A stretch of DNA of 64,000 bases from Caballeronia insecticola (GTDB lineage Bacteria > Pseudomonadota > Gammaproteobacteria > Burkholderiales > Burkholderiaceae): positions 186,001-250,000 of the forward strand of contig NC_021294.1 of the NCBI RefSeq assembly GCF_000402035.1. The letters run 5' to 3'. Shown piece after piece: positions 17,574 to 27,152 of the stretch. The notes below the pieces were generated by a model, which was not told the origin of the DNA, searched no databases, and was given only the letters and a program-made list of their open reading frames with translations. Numbering within the stretch: position 1 is the first letter of the stretch; the number at the start of each line of letters is the position of its first letter. Position numbers and translations under genes: made by a program.

Positions 17574-18442
17574 ACGCGCTCACCGAAGGCTATAACTTCG
17601 CCTACCTCGACGAGCAGACTAAACGCATGATCCGCCGCGCGCTGCTCAAGGCGGTGGCGGTGCCGGGCTATCAGGTGCCGTTCGCGTCGCGCGAAATGCC
17701 CTTGCCTTACGGATGGGGAACGGGCGGCTTGCAGGTCACTTCGGCGATCATCGGCGCGAACGATACGCTGAAGGTCATCGATCAAGGTTCCGATGAAACG
17801 ACGAATGCGGTCAATATCCGCCGCTTCTTCGCGCGCACGGCGGGCGTCGCGACCACGACGCGCACCGCCGATGCAAGCATCGTGCAAACGCGCCACCGCA
17901 TTCCCGAGACGCCGCTGACGGACAAGCAGATCCTCGTCTATCAGGTGCCGATGCCCGAGCCGCTGTTCCGCCTCGAACCGCGCGTGACGGAATGCCGGAA
18001 GCTGCACGCGCTCGCTGACTACGGGCTTATCAACGTGAAATATTATGAAGATATCGTGCAGCACGGCAGCATTGCGACCACTTACGATTATCCTGTGCTC
18101 GTGAACGGCCGCTATCTGACTTCGCCGTCGCCCATTCCGAAGTTCGATAACCCGAAGATGCACATGAATCCTGCGCTGCAACTGTTCGGCGCGGGCCGCG
18201 AGCGGCGCATCTATGCCATTCCGCCTTATACCGAAGTGAAGAGTTTAGATTTCGAGGATCATCCTTTCAGCGTGCAGAAATGGGAGCACGCCTGCGCGCT
18301 GTGCGGCTCGCACGAGAGCTTTCTCGACGAGATGATCGTCGACGACCAGGGCACGCGCATGTTCGTCTGCTCGGACAGCGATTACTGTCACAGCCGCCGT
18401 GACAATGAAGGCGATGCAGGCGTTGAAGAGGTGCCGCGATGA
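17570..18442 (+). CDS. phnJ: Alpha-D-ribose 1-methylphosphonate 5-phosphate C-P lyase PhnJ
   Basis: The 290-residue radical SAM enzyme splits the carbon-phosphorus bond. The unusual PhnJ cysteine pattern C-x2-C-x21-C-x5-C is complete at C242, C245, C267 and C273; the first three bind the 4Fe-4S cluster and the fourth gives the thiyl radical in the characterised enzyme. The conserved start (GYNFAYLDEQTKRMIRRA) and YGWGTGGLQ are also present. Nothing suggests loss of function. It overlaps phnI and phnK by ATGA junctions. Confidence 0.96.
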   Translation: MNALTEGYNFAYLDEQTKRMIRRALLKAVAVPGYQVPFASREMPLPYGWGTGGLQVTSAIIGANDTLKVIDQGSDETTNAVNIRRFFARTAGVATTTRTADASIVQTRHRIPETPLTDKQILVYQVPMPEPLFRLEPRVTECRKLHALADYGLINVKYYEDIVQHGSIATTYDYPVLVNGRYLTSPSPIPKFDNPKMHMNPALQLFGAGRERRIYAIPPYTEVKSLDFEDHPFSVQKWEHACALCGSHESFLDEMIVDDQGTRMFVCSDSDYCHSRRDNEGDAGVEEVPR

Positions 18443-19209
18443 AACCACTGCTGAAAGCGACGCGCCTCACGAAGCGTTACGACGGACGCGGCGGCTGCGT
18501 CGATGTCGATCTCGATGTCCATGCGGGCGAAGTGTTGTGTATCGTCGGCGAATCGGGATCGGGCAAATCGACATTGCTGAACGCGCTTGCATTGCGCAGC
18601 GACATCGACGGCGGCGCGCTTGCCTACACCACGCGCGAAGCCGAAACGCTCGATCTGCTGACGCTCGCCGAGCCGCGCAGGCGTTTGCTCTCGCGCACCG
18701 AATGGGGCTTCGTGCATCAGAACGCGCGCGACGGCCTGCGTCGCAACGTATCGGCGGGGGCGAACATCGGCGAGCCGCTGATGGCCATCGGCGCGCGCCA
18801 CTATGGCCGTCTGCGCGAAACGGCGGCGGACTGGATGAACCGCGTCGAACTGGATGCCGCGCGCATCGACGAATTGCCTTCGGCGTTTTCGGGCGGCATG
18901 CAACAACGTCTGCAAATCGCGCGTAATCTGGTGACCGGCCCGCGCCTCGTGTTCATGGACGAACCCACCGCCGGGCTCGACGTCTCCGTGCAGGCGCGGC
19001 TGCTCGATCTCCTGCGCACGCTGACGAACAGGCTGCATCTCGCGGCGGTGATCGTCACGCATGATATCGGCGTTGCGCGCTTGCTTGCGCATCGGCTGAT
19101 GGTGATGAAGGACGGGCGCGTCGTCGAAAGCGGCCTGACGGATCAGGTGCTCGACGATCCGCAACATCCTTATACGCAGACGCTCGTCGCGTCCGTGCTG
19201 CCCGTTTGA
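18439..19209 (+). CDS. phnK: C-P lyase ABC-type subunit PhnK
   Basis: This 256-residue ABC-family ATPase has GESGSGKST (Walker A), the PhnK block EWGFVHQNARDGLR (Q-loop), FSGGMQQRLQIARNL (signature), VFMDEPTAGLDVSVQARLL (Walker B and D-loop) and the ITHDIGVARLLAHRLMVMKDGRVVESG tail. PhnK binds the PhnGHIJ core rather than a membrane permease and is needed for C-P lyase activity in vivo. It is joined to phnJ by ATGA and followed by phnL after 10 bp. Confidence 0.94.
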   Translation: MKPLLKATRLTKRYDGRGGCVDVDLDVHAGEVLCIVGESGSGKSTLLNALALRSDIDGGALAYTTREAETLDLLTLAEPRRRLLSRTEWGFVHQNARDGLRRNVSAGANIGEPLMAIGARHYGRLRETAADWMNRVELDAARIDELPSAFSGGMQQRLQIARNLVTGPRLVFMDEPTAGLDVSVQARLLDLLRTLTNRLHLAAVIVTHDIGVARLLAHRLMVMKDGRVVESGLTDQVLDDPQHPYTQTLVASVLPV

Positions 19210-19219
19210 GGTGCGAGAC

Positions 19220-19999
19220 ATGACCATGAATTCTTTTATCGACAACGATCGTTTGATGTTGCAGGCACGCGGCATCGAAAAGACTTTCACGCTGCATCAG
19301 CAGGGCGGGGCGCGCATCGCGGCGTTGTCGGGCGTATCGCTCGATGTCGAACGCGGCGAATGCGTCGTGCTCGCGGGCGCATCGGGCGCGGGCAAGAGCA
19401 CGCTGCTGCGTTGCATGTACGGCAACTATCTCGCGACGCGCGGCACGATCGCGATTCGCGACGACAGCAACGCCGCGCGCCACGTCATGCTGACGGACGC
19501 CGCGCCGCACGACATCATCCGTCTGCGCAATACGACGATGGGCTACGTAAGCCAGTTCCTGCGCGCAATTCCGCGGGTGTCGTCGCTCGATCTCGTGGCC
19601 GAGCCGCTGGTGTCGCGCAACGTGAACGAAGACGAAGCGCGCGAACGCGCGAGCGTGCTGCTCGAACGCCTCAACGTGCCGCGCCGCTTGTGGACGCTTG
19701 CGCCCGCCACGTTCTCGGGCGGCGAGCAACAGCGCGTGAATATCGCGCGCGGGCTGATCGCGGCGCATCCGCTTCTGTTGCTCGACGAACCCACCGCGTC
19801 GCTCGATGCGGAAAACCGCGACGTGGTCGCCGATCTGATCGTCGAGGCGCGCGAGCGCGGCGCCGCGATCGTCGGCATCTTTCACGACGAAGACACGCGC
19901 GAGCGCGTCGCGACCCGCATCGTGCGGCTTGCGAGCGCCGCCGCCGCGGGCGATCGACCCGCCGTTCAAACCGATTCCGGAGTGTTGCAGACATGCTGA
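19220..19999 (+). CDS. phnL: C-P lyase ABC-type subunit PhnL
   Basis: The 259-residue ABC ATPase has GASGAGKST, the PhnL-type YVSQFLRAIPRVSSLDLVAEPL after the Q-loop, FSGGEQQRVNIARGL and LLLLDEPTASLD with FHDEDTRERVATRI near the end. It has no permease partner here and is taken as a C-P lyase accessory ATPase, as in other phn operons. The start at 19220 has GAGG 9 nt upstream; a GTG at 19211 in the same frame is less likely. The last seven bases overlap phnM. Confidence 0.93.
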   Translation: MTMNSFIDNDRLMLQARGIEKTFTLHQQGGARIAALSGVSLDVERGECVVLAGASGAGKSTLLRCMYGNYLATRGTIAIRDDSNAARHVMLTDAAPHDIIRLRNTTMGYVSQFLRAIPRVSSLDLVAEPLVSRNVNEDEARERASVLLERLNVPRRLWTLAPATFSGGEQQRVNIARGLIAAHPLLLLDEPTASLDAENRDVVADLIVEARERGAAIVGIFHDEDTRERVATRIVRLASAAAAGDRPAVQTDSGVLQTC

Positions 20000-21126
20000 T
20001 CAAGAATGCGCGCATCGTGACGCGCGACGAAGATTTCGTGGGGACCGTGCGAGTCGAGGACGGACTCATCGCGGAGATCGCGCCGGGCAATACGTCGGCG
20101 CGCGAAGCAGTGGACTGGGACGGCGACTATCTGTTGCCGGGCTTCGTCGAACTGCATACGGACAACATCGAAAAGCATCTCGCGCCGCGTCCGGGCGTGT
20201 TGTGGAATCATGAAGCCGCGATCATCGTGCACGATGCGCAAGTGGCCGCCGCCGGCATCACGACCGTGTTCGATGCATTGGGCGTGGGTTCGCGTCCCGA
20301 AGACGGCGTGCGCGGCCGCGAGTTGCAAGTGCGTTGCGCGCAGTCGATCGGCAAGTTCGCCGCGCGCGGTCTGCTGCGCGCCGATCACCTGCTGCATCTG
20401 CGTTGCGAAGTGGGCACGACGGATGTCGTCGAAGTGTTCGATTCGCTGTCGTCGCATCCGCTCTTCAGGCTCGCATCCGTGATGGATCACACGCCGGGCC
20501 AGCGGCAATGGCAGGACCACGAGAAATGGCGCAGATATCAGGAGCGTCACGGCAAATGGAGCGACGAACACGCCAACAAGATTCTCGTCGAGCTGGCCGA
20601 GCATCAGGCGCGCTACGCCGCCAAGCATCGCGCGGATATCGTCGCGCGATGCAAGCATCTGAACATCTCGCTCGCCAGCCACGACGACACGCTCGTCGAG
20701 CATGTCGAGGAAGCGGCGCGCGACGGCATCGCGCTTGCCGAATTCCCGACGACGCTCGACGCCGCGCGCGCCGCACGTGCGCACGGCATCGCAACGATCA
20801 TGGGCGCGCCGAACGTCGTGCGCGGCGGCTCGCATTCGGGCAACGTGTCGGCGCTCGAACTGGCGCACGAAGGCTTGCTCGACATTTTGTCGTCGGATTA
20901 TGTGCCGTCGAGCCTGCTGATCGCGGTGTTCGATCTCGTCGCGAAGGCGGGCTGGTCGCTGCCGCGCGCGGTCGCGACCGTCTCGTGGGCGCCGGCGCAC
21001 GCAGCGGGACTCGCCGACCGCGGCGCAGTCGCCACAGGCCTGCGCGCCGACTTCGTGCGCGTGGCTTCGGCGGACGGCTTGCACGTGCCGCGCGAAACCT
21101 ATCGCGAGGGACGGCGCGTGTCCTGA
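19993..21126 (+). CDS. phnM: Ribose 1-phosphonate triphosphate pyrophosphohydrolase PhnM
   Basis: The 377-residue amidohydrolase-superfamily enzyme has LLPGFVELHTDNIEKHLAPRPG (metal ligands and the PhnM-specific continuation), DHTPGQRQW, SHDDT and APNVVRGGSHSGNVSA. PhnM removes pyrophosphate from the triphosphoribosyl phosphonate to give the PhnJ substrate. It is the last gene of the rightward operon, overlapping phnL by 7 bp, and is followed by a hairpin. No phnO or phnP follows; an unrelated transporter gene comes next. Confidence 0.95.
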   Translation: MLIKNARIVTRDEDFVGTVRVEDGLIAEIAPGNTSAREAVDWDGDYLLPGFVELHTDNIEKHLAPRPGVLWNHEAAIIVHDAQVAAAGITTVFDALGVGSRPEDGVRGRELQVRCAQSIGKFAARGLLRADHLLHLRCEVGTTDVVEVFDSLSSHPLFRLASVMDHTPGQRQWQDHEKWRRYQERHGKWSDEHANKILVELAEHQARYAAKHRADIVARCKHLNISLASHDDTLVEHVEEAARDGIALAEFPTTLDAARAARAHGIATIMGAPNVVRGGSHSGNVSALELAHEGLLDILSSDYVPSSLLIAVFDLVAKAGWSLPRAVATVSWAPAHAAGLADRGAVATGLRADFVRVASADGLHVPRETYREGRRVS

Positions 21127-21179
21127 GCGGCAGCGCTTCTTTTGACTCTGACTTTCCTGACAGCCACACGTCAGCGCTT

Positions 21180-21208
21180 CGTCATACGCGGGTAAGCCCG
21201 CGTTGACG
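21180..21208 (+). terminator. Hairpin after the phnGHIJKLM operon
   Basis: CGTCA-t-ACGCGGG / taag loop / CCCGCGT-TGACG gives a 12-bp stem with one bulged T. There is no run of T after it, so it may be a 3'-stabilising hairpin rather than a classical terminator. It lies 53 bp after phnM. Confidence 0.4.
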
Positions 21209-21309
21209 AGGCGCAAGCTTCTTAAGTACCCTCACTCGCGTGTTCGCTATGTGAATCGGTGTTCGCCTGTCGAACTTTTCTGACCGATTACTTTTGGAAA
21301 GGGAATCAA

Positions 21310-22674
21310 GTGAGTAGAAGTCCTGCCGTGAACGTACAGACGTTCATCAACGAGCATCCGTTCTCGCCGTTTCAGTGGCTCATCTTCGCGATGTGCTTCG
21401 TCATCGTGTTGCTGGACGGATTCGATACCGCCGCGATCGGCTTCATTGCGCCGTCGCTCGTCGCCGAATGGAAGATCAGCCGGCCGGCGCTCGCGCCTGT
21501 TCTGAGCGCCGCGCTGTTCGGTCTGGCCGCGGGCGCGCTGCTGTCCGGGCCGCTGTCGGACAAGCTCGGCCGCCGCGCAATGTTGCTGTCGTCCGTGCTG
21601 CTGTTCGGCGTCGCGTGTCTCGCGTCGTCGTTCTCGGCGGACCTCACGCAATTGACGGCGCTGCGCTTCGTCACCGGTCTGGGCCTCGGCGCTGCCATGC
21701 CGAACGCCGTCACGATGATGAGCGAATTCTGCCCCGACCGCCGCCGCGCGACGCTGATCAACCTGATGTTCTGCGGCTTTCCGCTGGGCGCGGCGTTCGG
21801 CGGTTTTCTCGCCGCGTGGATGATCCCGCATTTCGGCTGGCGCAGCGTGCTGCTGCTCGGCGGCATCGCGCCGCTGGTGCTGTCGGTGCTGCTCATCGCG
21901 ACGATGCCGGAATCCGTGCGCTATATGGTGGCGAAGGCCAGGCCGGTCGAGAAGATTCGCGCGACGCTCGCGCGCATTTCGTCAGAGGCGATGCAGGCCG
22001 GTTCGTTCTTCATGACCGAGGCAGCGCCCACGGTTGCCGGACAAAGCGGAATGAGCGTGGTGCTGTCGCGCTCGTATATCGTCGGGTCGGTGATGTTGTG
22101 GATCGCGTATTTCATGGGCCTCGTGATCTTCTACGCATCGATCAACTGGATGCCGATTCTGCTCAAGGAGTCGGGCCTCGCGCCGCAAACCGCGACGCTG
22201 ATCTCCGCGTTGTTCCCGCTGGGCGGCGTCGGCGCGGTGCTGTGCGGCGTGCTGATGGACAAGTTCAACGCGAACCGCATCATCGCCGTGTGTTATGCGT
22301 TGACGGCCGTGAGCGTCTATCTGATCGGCCAGGCGGTGGGCAACGTGGGCCTGCTCGTGCTCGTCGTGTTCCTGGCGGGCGTGCTGATGAACACCGCGCA
22401 ATCGTCGATGCCCGCGCTCGCCGCCGCGTTCTATCCGACGCAAGGGCGCGGCACCGGCGTCGCGTGGATGCTCGGCATCGGACGCTTCGGCGGCATCGCG
22501 GGTTCGTTTCTCGTCGCCGAACTGACGCGTCTGCACTTCAGCTTCGGCGGCATCTTCGCGACCGTTGCCGTGGCGGGTCTGGTTTCGGCCGTCGCGCTTT
22601 TGATCAAGCAGGCCGCGCATCCGCAAACGGCCATGACGAAGGATCTCAAGGCGGCGGGTCCGGTCGGGCATTGA
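21310..22674 (+). CDS. MFS carrier, aromatic acid:H+ symporter (AAHS) family
   Basis: The 454-residue protein has about 12 membrane spans. The first loop carries LLDGFDTAAIGFIAPSL, the AAHS signature seen in PcaK, BenK and MhpT, then the MFS loop GPLSDKLGRRAML and RFVTGLGLGAAMPNAVTMMSEFCPDRRRATL. It should import an aromatic acid such as a hydroxybenzoate, but no degradation genes are adjacent, so the substrate cannot be stated. The GTG at 21310 was chosen for the AAAGGG site 9 nt upstream; a further upstream ATG at 21259 is in frame but lacks support. Confidence 0.85.
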   Translation: MSRSPAVNVQTFINEHPFSPFQWLIFAMCFVIVLLDGFDTAAIGFIAPSLVAEWKISRPALAPVLSAALFGLAAGALLSGPLSDKLGRRAMLLSSVLLFGVACLASSFSADLTQLTALRFVTGLGLGAAMPNAVTMMSEFCPDRRRATLINLMFCGFPLGAAFGGFLAAWMIPHFGWRSVLLLGGIAPLVLSVLLIATMPESVRYMVAKARPVEKIRATLARISSEAMQAGSFFMTEAAPTVAGQSGMSVVLSRSYIVGSVMLWIAYFMGLVIFYASINWMPILLKESGLAPQTATLISALFPLGGVGAVLCGVLMDKFNANRIIAVCYALTAVSVYLIGQAVGNVGLLVLVVFLAGVLMNTAQSSMPALAAAFYPTQGRGTGVAWMLGIGRFGGIAGSFLVAELTRLHFSFGGIFATVAVAGLVSAVALLIKQAAHPQTAMTKDLKAAGPVGH

Positions 22675-22710
22675 TTCGAATGGTATTGCCGTAACGGGTT
22701 GCCGTAACGT

Positions 22711-22746
22711 ATCGCCCCGCGTGATGAATGCATCGCGCGGGGCGAT
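22711..22746 (+). terminator. Hairpin terminator after the AAHS carrier gene
   Basis: ATCGCCCCGCG and CGCGGGGCGAT form a perfect 11-bp GC-rich stem with a 14-nt loop, 36 bp after the carrier stop codon. It is followed by TGTGCATTTGG, which is only moderately T-rich. Confidence 0.55.
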
Positions 22747-22912
22747 GTGCATTTGGGGCCGCGCGCGCCGCTAAAGATCGCTCTCGACTTGCCGTTAAAT
22801 TGCACGCAGCTTTCGATATCGGGGCGGCGTCGCAGCCGCGTGCGCAAACGTAAAAGCCTCGCGATCGAAGCCGCATACAGGCGCTGTCCCCGGCACATTC
22901 ATCGGCCCCTTC

Positions 22913-24472
22913 ATGGGCCCCTTCGACCAGATCGTGAAAAAACTCTCCTTCAAGACCAAGCTCATGAGCACCGTGGGCTTCGTATGGCTCAGTCTGATTC
23001 TGCTGTGCGTACTCAACGCGGTATCCACGAAACACTCGCTGATGCAGAACCGTCAAGGCGCGCTTGCCGAGCAAGTGCAGTCGGCGACGAGCGTCGTCAG
23101 GTTTTATGTGAAGCAGGCGCAAAGCGGCGCGCTTCCCGAAGAAGAAGCAAAGAGACTCGCCATCGCGAGCGTGCGCGCGATTCGTTACGGCACGAACGGC
23201 TATCTCGGCATCCTCGATTCGAAGCTGTTTCAGATCCTGAATCCCGTGCGCCCGGACACGGAGAACAAGATCAACGATTTCGTCGACAGTACCGGCAAGC
23301 ATTTCACCGGCGAAATCGTGAAGCACGGTCTCGACGGCTCGCACGTCACGACCTATCTGTATCCGAAGCCCGGCGAGCAGGAGCCGCTGCCCAAGATCAC
23401 CTACGGCGACTACGTGCGCGAGTGGGACTGGCATGTCTACACGGGCGCTTATGTCGACGATATCGACGCCGCCTTCCACGCGATCGTGCTGAAGTCGCTG
23501 CTGCTCGTCGGCGCGATCGGCGTGGCGCTGACGCTCGCGATGATGCTCATCATTCGCGGCGTGCTGAAGAGCATCGGCGGCGATCCGCGCGATGTGGCGA
23601 TCGTCTGTCAGCGCATCGCGGCGGGCGATCTCGCCGAGCCGGTTCAGGTTGCAAGCGGCGACGATTCGAGCCTCATGCATTCGATGCACACAATGCAGTC
23701 GCGCCTCACGCAGACGATCGCGCAGATCAAGCTCGTCGCCGACGGCATCACGGCCGCATCGCGCGAAATCGCGGACGGGCATCACGATCTGTCGTCGCGC
23801 ACCGAAGAGCAGGCGGCGTCGCTGGCGGAAACGGCATCGAGCATGGAAGAACTCACGTCGACCGTGCGTCTGAACTCCGACAACGCGGGACAGGCGAGCC
23901 AGCTTGCGGCGAGCGCGTCGTCGACGGTGGAAAGCGGCAGCGGCGTCGTGCTCGGCGTCGTCGCGACGATGGACCGGATCGCGGGCAGCTCGGAGAAGAT
24001 CGTCGATATCATCGGCGTGATCGAGGGCATCGCGTTCCAGACGAATATTCTCGCGCTCAACGCAGCCGTGGAAGCGGCGCGCGCGGGCGAGCATGGTCGC
24101 GGCTTCGCGGTGGTTGCATCGGAAGTGCGGGCGCTCGCGCAACGCTGCGCGGCGGCGGCGAAGGACGTGAAGACGCTGATCGACGAATCGGTGACGAACG
24201 TGACGGCGGGACAGGATCTCGCCCAGCAATCCGGCGATACGATGAAGCAGATCCTGACCTCCGTCACGCGCGTGACCGACATCATGAACGAGATTTCGTC
24301 GGCATCGTCGCAGCAGACGCAGGGCATCGAGCAAGTCGGCGTCGCGATCACGCAGATGGACGCGGTCACGCAGCAGAACGCCGCGCTCGTCGAGCAGGCG
24401 ACGGCGGCCGCTTCCGCGCTCGCGGTTCAGGCCGAAGAGTTGAAGCGCGCTGTCGCCGTGTTCAGGACGTGA
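22913..24472 (+). CDS. Methyl-accepting chemotaxis protein with single Cache domain
   Basis: The 519-residue chemoreceptor has an N-terminal membrane span (about residues 18-36), a periplasmic Cache-type sensor ([20 protein letters not shown] and [18 protein letters not shown]), a second span (about 190-210), a HAMP linker and the cytoplasmic signalling domain. The hairpin tip [36 protein letters not shown] is canonical. The QNAALVEQ stretch suits a methylation helix. Sensors of this sort bind small carboxylates or pyruvate; the ligand is not predictable. No CheW/CheA genes are nearby. The ribosome site before 22913 is poor, and the ATG at 22964 is an alternative. Confidence 0.9.
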   Translation: MGPFDQIVKKLSFKTKLMSTVGFVWLSLILLCVLNAVSTKHSLMQNRQGALAEQVQSATSVVRFYVKQAQSGALPEEEAKRLAIASVRAIRYGTNGYLGILDSKLFQILNPVRPDTENKINDFVDSTGKHFTGEIVKHGLDGSHVTTYLYPKPGEQEPLPKITYGDYVREWDWHVYTGAYVDDIDAAFHAIVLKSLLLVGAIGVALTLAMMLIIRGVLKSIGGDPRDVAIVCQRIAAGDLAEPVQVASGDDSSLMHSMHTMQSRLTQTIAQIKLVADGITAASREIADGHHDLSSRTEEQAASLAETASSMEELTSTVRLNSDNAGQASQLAASASSTVESGSGVVLGVVATMDRIAGSSEKIVDIIGVIEGIAFQTNILALNAAVEAARAGEHGRGFAVVASEVRALAQRCAAAAKDVKTLIDESVTNVTAGQDLAQQSGDTMKQILTSVTRVTDIMNEISSASSQQTQGIEQVGVAITQMDAVTQQNAALVEQATAAASALAVQAEELKRAVAVFRT

Positions 24473-24610
24473 CAGGTTTCATCGAAGACTCCGTGTTTGC
24501 GCGATGTTTGGGAATCGTCAGACCGTGGCATGTGGCGTGCTGAATCGTTACGTGCAGGCAGAATCCGCCGCATCGAACGCATTTCGTACACGCAAACAGG
24601 AGTTTTCGAC

Positions 24611-24880
24611 ATGACACGTATCGCTCTCTCGGCTGGCGCGTTCGCGCTGGTGTGCGCTTCCGCCTTCGCGCAAGACAATCCGCCGAGTTCGACCACCGGC
24701 TTGCAGGCCGGCGACAACGCGCAGACGACCACGCAAGGCGCGAAGTCTTCGCACAAGTCGATGCATTCGAAGAAGGCGCACACGAACTCGATGAACTCGG
24801 GTCCATCCACCGCGCCCGGCGGCACCGCGACGCCGAGCGGTCCGGGCGCGCCGGTGAGCGCGAGCGGCTCGGGCAAGTAA
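24611..24880 (+). CDS. Small secreted Ser/Thr/Gly-rich protein
   Basis: The 89-residue product has a signal peptide (ALSAGAFALVCASAFA, cleavage before QD) and a low-complexity mature part rich in Ser, Thr, Pro, Gly and Lys/His (KSSHKSMHSKKAHTNSMNSG). A CAGGAG ribosome site precedes the ATG and a strong terminator follows, so this is a real single-gene unit. Similar short proteins are common in Burkholderiaceae but have no established role. No catalytic or binding motif is visible. Confidence 0.75.
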   Translation: MTRIALSAGAFALVCASAFAQDNPPSSTTGLQAGDNAQTTTQGAKSSHKSMHSKKAHTNSMNSGPSTAPGGTATPSGPGAPVSASGSGK

Positions 24881-24912
24881 CATCGATATCGATGTACATC
24901 GACATAACCGGA

Positions 24913-24939
24913 AACGGGACGCCCGCGCGGCGTCCCGTT
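24913..24939. terminator. Strong hairpin terminator between convergent genes
   Basis: AACGGGACGCC-CGCGC-GGCGTCCCGTT is a perfect 11-bp stem with a 5-nt loop, followed by GTGCTTTT. It lies 33 bp after the small secreted protein gene and 12 bp before the end of the convergent hydrolase gene, so it can serve both. Confidence 0.8.
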
Positions 24940-24950
24940 GTGCTTTTGGA

Positions 24951-26513
24951 TCAGCGCACGAAAGTGCCGAGACCGTCCGCGTCGTAATACTCGAGGTTCA
25001 CGCGGTCGCTGGAAAACGATGCCTTCGAAATAGTGCCCGGATTCGCGTTTTCGTCGACGAGCGTGAACGTGAAGATATCGCCGTCCCAGTGCGAAAGTTT
25101 CAACGTCAGCGGACGCGGCCCGATGATGATGGCAAGCGCGCCACCCTGATCGACCACCTGAATCGGCCCGAAGTAGTCGTTCTTGTAGGTGCCGGTGTAA
25201 GTCGACAACGCCCGCGCAGGCAGCGGAGAAACGGGCGGCGTCGCGCCCACGAGCGAGCCGGTCGGCTTCGCGAGCGGCGCCAGCGCATCGCTGTAGAGCT
25301 TGAACCAGTCGCGCTGGACCGACCCGTATTGCACGATGTCGAAGAACTGCTGGTTCAGCGCCTCCGCCACGCCGATCGGAAAGGCGTTCGTCAATGTGAC
25401 GATCGCGAGATTCGTGGACGGCACGACCATGAAGTTGGTCGCCGCGCCGAGCGCGAACGCGCCGGAGTGGCTGTACGACGGACGCCCCGCGCTCGTCTGT
25501 CCCACGTTGAAGCCGTAGCCGTAGAAGCCTGCGGGACTGCCGTCGCCGGGCGGCGAGCTTTGCACTTGCGCGGTAATCGCGGCCGTGAGCGCGTTGGCAT
25601 CGACGATGCGCTTGCCGTTGAACATGCCGGTGCCGAGCATCATCGCGAGCCACTTCGCCATGTCGTTGACCGATGAACTCACGCCGCCCGCGGGCGATTG
25701 CGCATCGGGCATCGTGCCCGCGCCTTGCACCCACTTGTCGCCCACTTTCACGTGACCGAGCGCGCGATTCGGACGCGCGGCGAAATCCGCGTAACGCGAG
25801 CTGGTGCTCGTCATGCCGAGCGGTTTGTACAGCACGTTCTCGGAGAGCGTTTCCCAGTCGATGCCCGCGGCCGTCGCCACGGATTGCGCCGCCGCCGTGA
25901 GCCCGAAGTTCGTATAAAAGTACGAGTGACGAAACGGATGCAGCGGCAGATAGCGCAGCCGTTGCAGACCTTCCATGCGCCCGTAGCCCATGTCTTCGAG
26001 CGTGTCGCCCGCGTGATCGGGCAGGCCGGACTGATGCGAGTACAGATCGCCGATGGTCACGGCCGCGCTCACTTTTTCGTCGGACAACGTGAACCACGGC
26101 AGATGCGTGCGGATGGTCGTATTCCACGCGACGGCGCCGGTCCCGACCTGCTGCGCCACGACCGCCGCGCCGACCGATTTCGATACCGACGCGAGCTGAA
26201 ACACGGTATCCGCATCGACGGCTTGCCCCGAGCCGACGAGCCGCGTGCCGAAGCCCTTGGCATAAACGGTCTGCGTGCCGCGCACGACCGCGACGGCCAT
26301 GCCGGGCACGCCGGTGCTGGCGAGCAGGTTATTGGCGAGCGTGTCGAGTTGCGCGAGCGCGGCGTTGATCTGCGAGTCCGGCACGGGGCCGGTCTGCGTG
26401 TTGCCGGATGGAGTCGCGGCGTTGGAGTCGTCGGAATCGGAACCGCCGCACGCGGCGATCGTGCTGCATAGCGCCGCACCGAGAAAGCGGCGGCGTCCCT
26501 CTGATGGCCTCAT
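24951..26513 (-). CDS. Serine beta-lactamase-fold hydrolase (class C / DD-peptidase-like lipoprotein)
   Basis: The 520-residue protein starts with a twin-arginine-like RRRFLGAAL signal and an AAC-G lipobox (Cys22). The hydrolase domain has S109-V-S-K112 (SxxK nucleophile), an apparent Y-T-N second motif in FYTNFGL and HSG as the third (SHSGAFALG). A C-terminal beta-rich domain (from YTGTYKNDYFGPIQV) resembles DUF3471. Such proteins are esterases, D-amino-acid peptidases or beta-lactamase relatives; resistance is not implied. It is monocistronic and convergent with the small secreted protein gene. Confidence 0.85.
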   Translation of the reverse strand: MRPSEGRRRFLGAALCSTIAACGGSDSDDSNAATPSGNTQTGPVPDSQINAALAQLDTLANNLLASTGVPGMAVAVVRGTQTVYAKGFGTRLVGSGQAVDADTVFQLASVSKSVGAAVVAQQVGTGAVAWNTTIRTHLPWFTLSDEKVSAAVTIGDLYSHQSGLPDHAGDTLEDMGYGRMEGLQRLRYLPLHPFRHSYFYTNFGLTAAAQSVATAAGIDWETLSENVLYKPLGMTSTSSRYADFAARPNRALGHVKVGDKWVQGAGTMPDAQSPAGGVSSSVNDMAKWLAMMLGTGMFNGKRIVDANALTAAITAQVQSSPPGDGSPAGFYGYGFNVGQTSAGRPSYSHSGAFALGAATNFMVVPSTNLAIVTLTNAFPIGVAEALNQQFFDIVQYGSVQRDWFKLYSDALAPLAKPTGSLVGATPPVSPLPARALSTYTGTYKNDYFGPIQVVDQGGALAIIIGPRPLTLKLSHWDGDIFTFTLVDENANPGTISKASFSSDRVNLEYYDADGLGTFVR

Positions 26514-26625
26514 TTTTATTCTCTCCGATGTCGCGCACGGCGCGCTCGGCGGATTCTATATTGGAAACGATCCGTCGGGCGCGCGTCATGTGCGCGAAAG
26601 CGGAGCGAGGCTTTTGGCCGCCGCG

Positions 26626-27045
26626 TTACTTCGCGAACAGCGACGACATATCGGCGAATGCCTTGATTTCGACGGCATTGCCCGACGGGTCGAGGAAGAA
26701 CATCGTCGCCTGTTCGCCGACTTCGCCCTTGAAGCGCACATGCGGCTCGATGATGAAGCGCGTGCCCGCGGCGGTGAGCTTCGCGGCGAGTTCTTCCCAT
26801 TGCGGAATGGACAGCACGACACCGAAGTGACGCACCGGCACGGCATGACCATCGACGGCGCTCGTCGAACGATGGCCGGCTTCCTCGGGCGCGAGATGCG
26901 CGACGATCTGATGACCGTAGAAATTGAAATCGATCCACGCGTCCGAACTGCGGCCTTCCGGGCAGCCGAGCAGTTCGCCGTAGAACTCGCGCGCGGCGGC
27001 GAGACTGTGAACGGGGAATGCGAGATGGAACGGCGGAATGCTCAT
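26626..27045 (-). CDS. VOC / glyoxalase-fold protein
   Basis: The 139-residue protein has two beta-alpha-beta-beta-beta units. The metal-site residues fit the vicinal oxygen chelate family: His7 (FHLAFPV), His73 (RHFGVVL) and Glu126 (NAVEIKAF), with FFLDPSGN before the last. This subgroup is often labelled glyoxalase or dioxygenase superfamily; the substrate is not known. The start at 27045 has AGGA about 11 nt upstream; an ATG at 27072 in the same frame would add nine residues. It is divergent from a LysR gene that may control it. Confidence 0.85.
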   Translation of the reverse strand: MSIPPFHLAFPVHSLAAAREFYGELLGCPEGRSSDAWIDFNFYGHQIVAHLAPEEAGHRSTSAVDGHAVPVRHFGVVLSIPQWEELAAKLTAAGTRFIIEPHVRFKGEVGEQATMFFLDPSGNAVEIKAFADMSSLFAK

Positions 27046-27152
27046 GGCAAAGAGTCCTTTATAGGCGGGCAAAACGATAGTGTATTCATGAATAAATGTG
27101 TTGAGAAACGATATATTGCGGGAGTCAGCCCCAATATTTTCGATGAATCGAC

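Noticed and set aside
24427..26127. Minus-strand frame of 566 codons overlapping the MCP end and the serine hydrolase
   Set aside because: It crosses two real genes and a terminator and has only Arg/Ala-rich low-information sequence.
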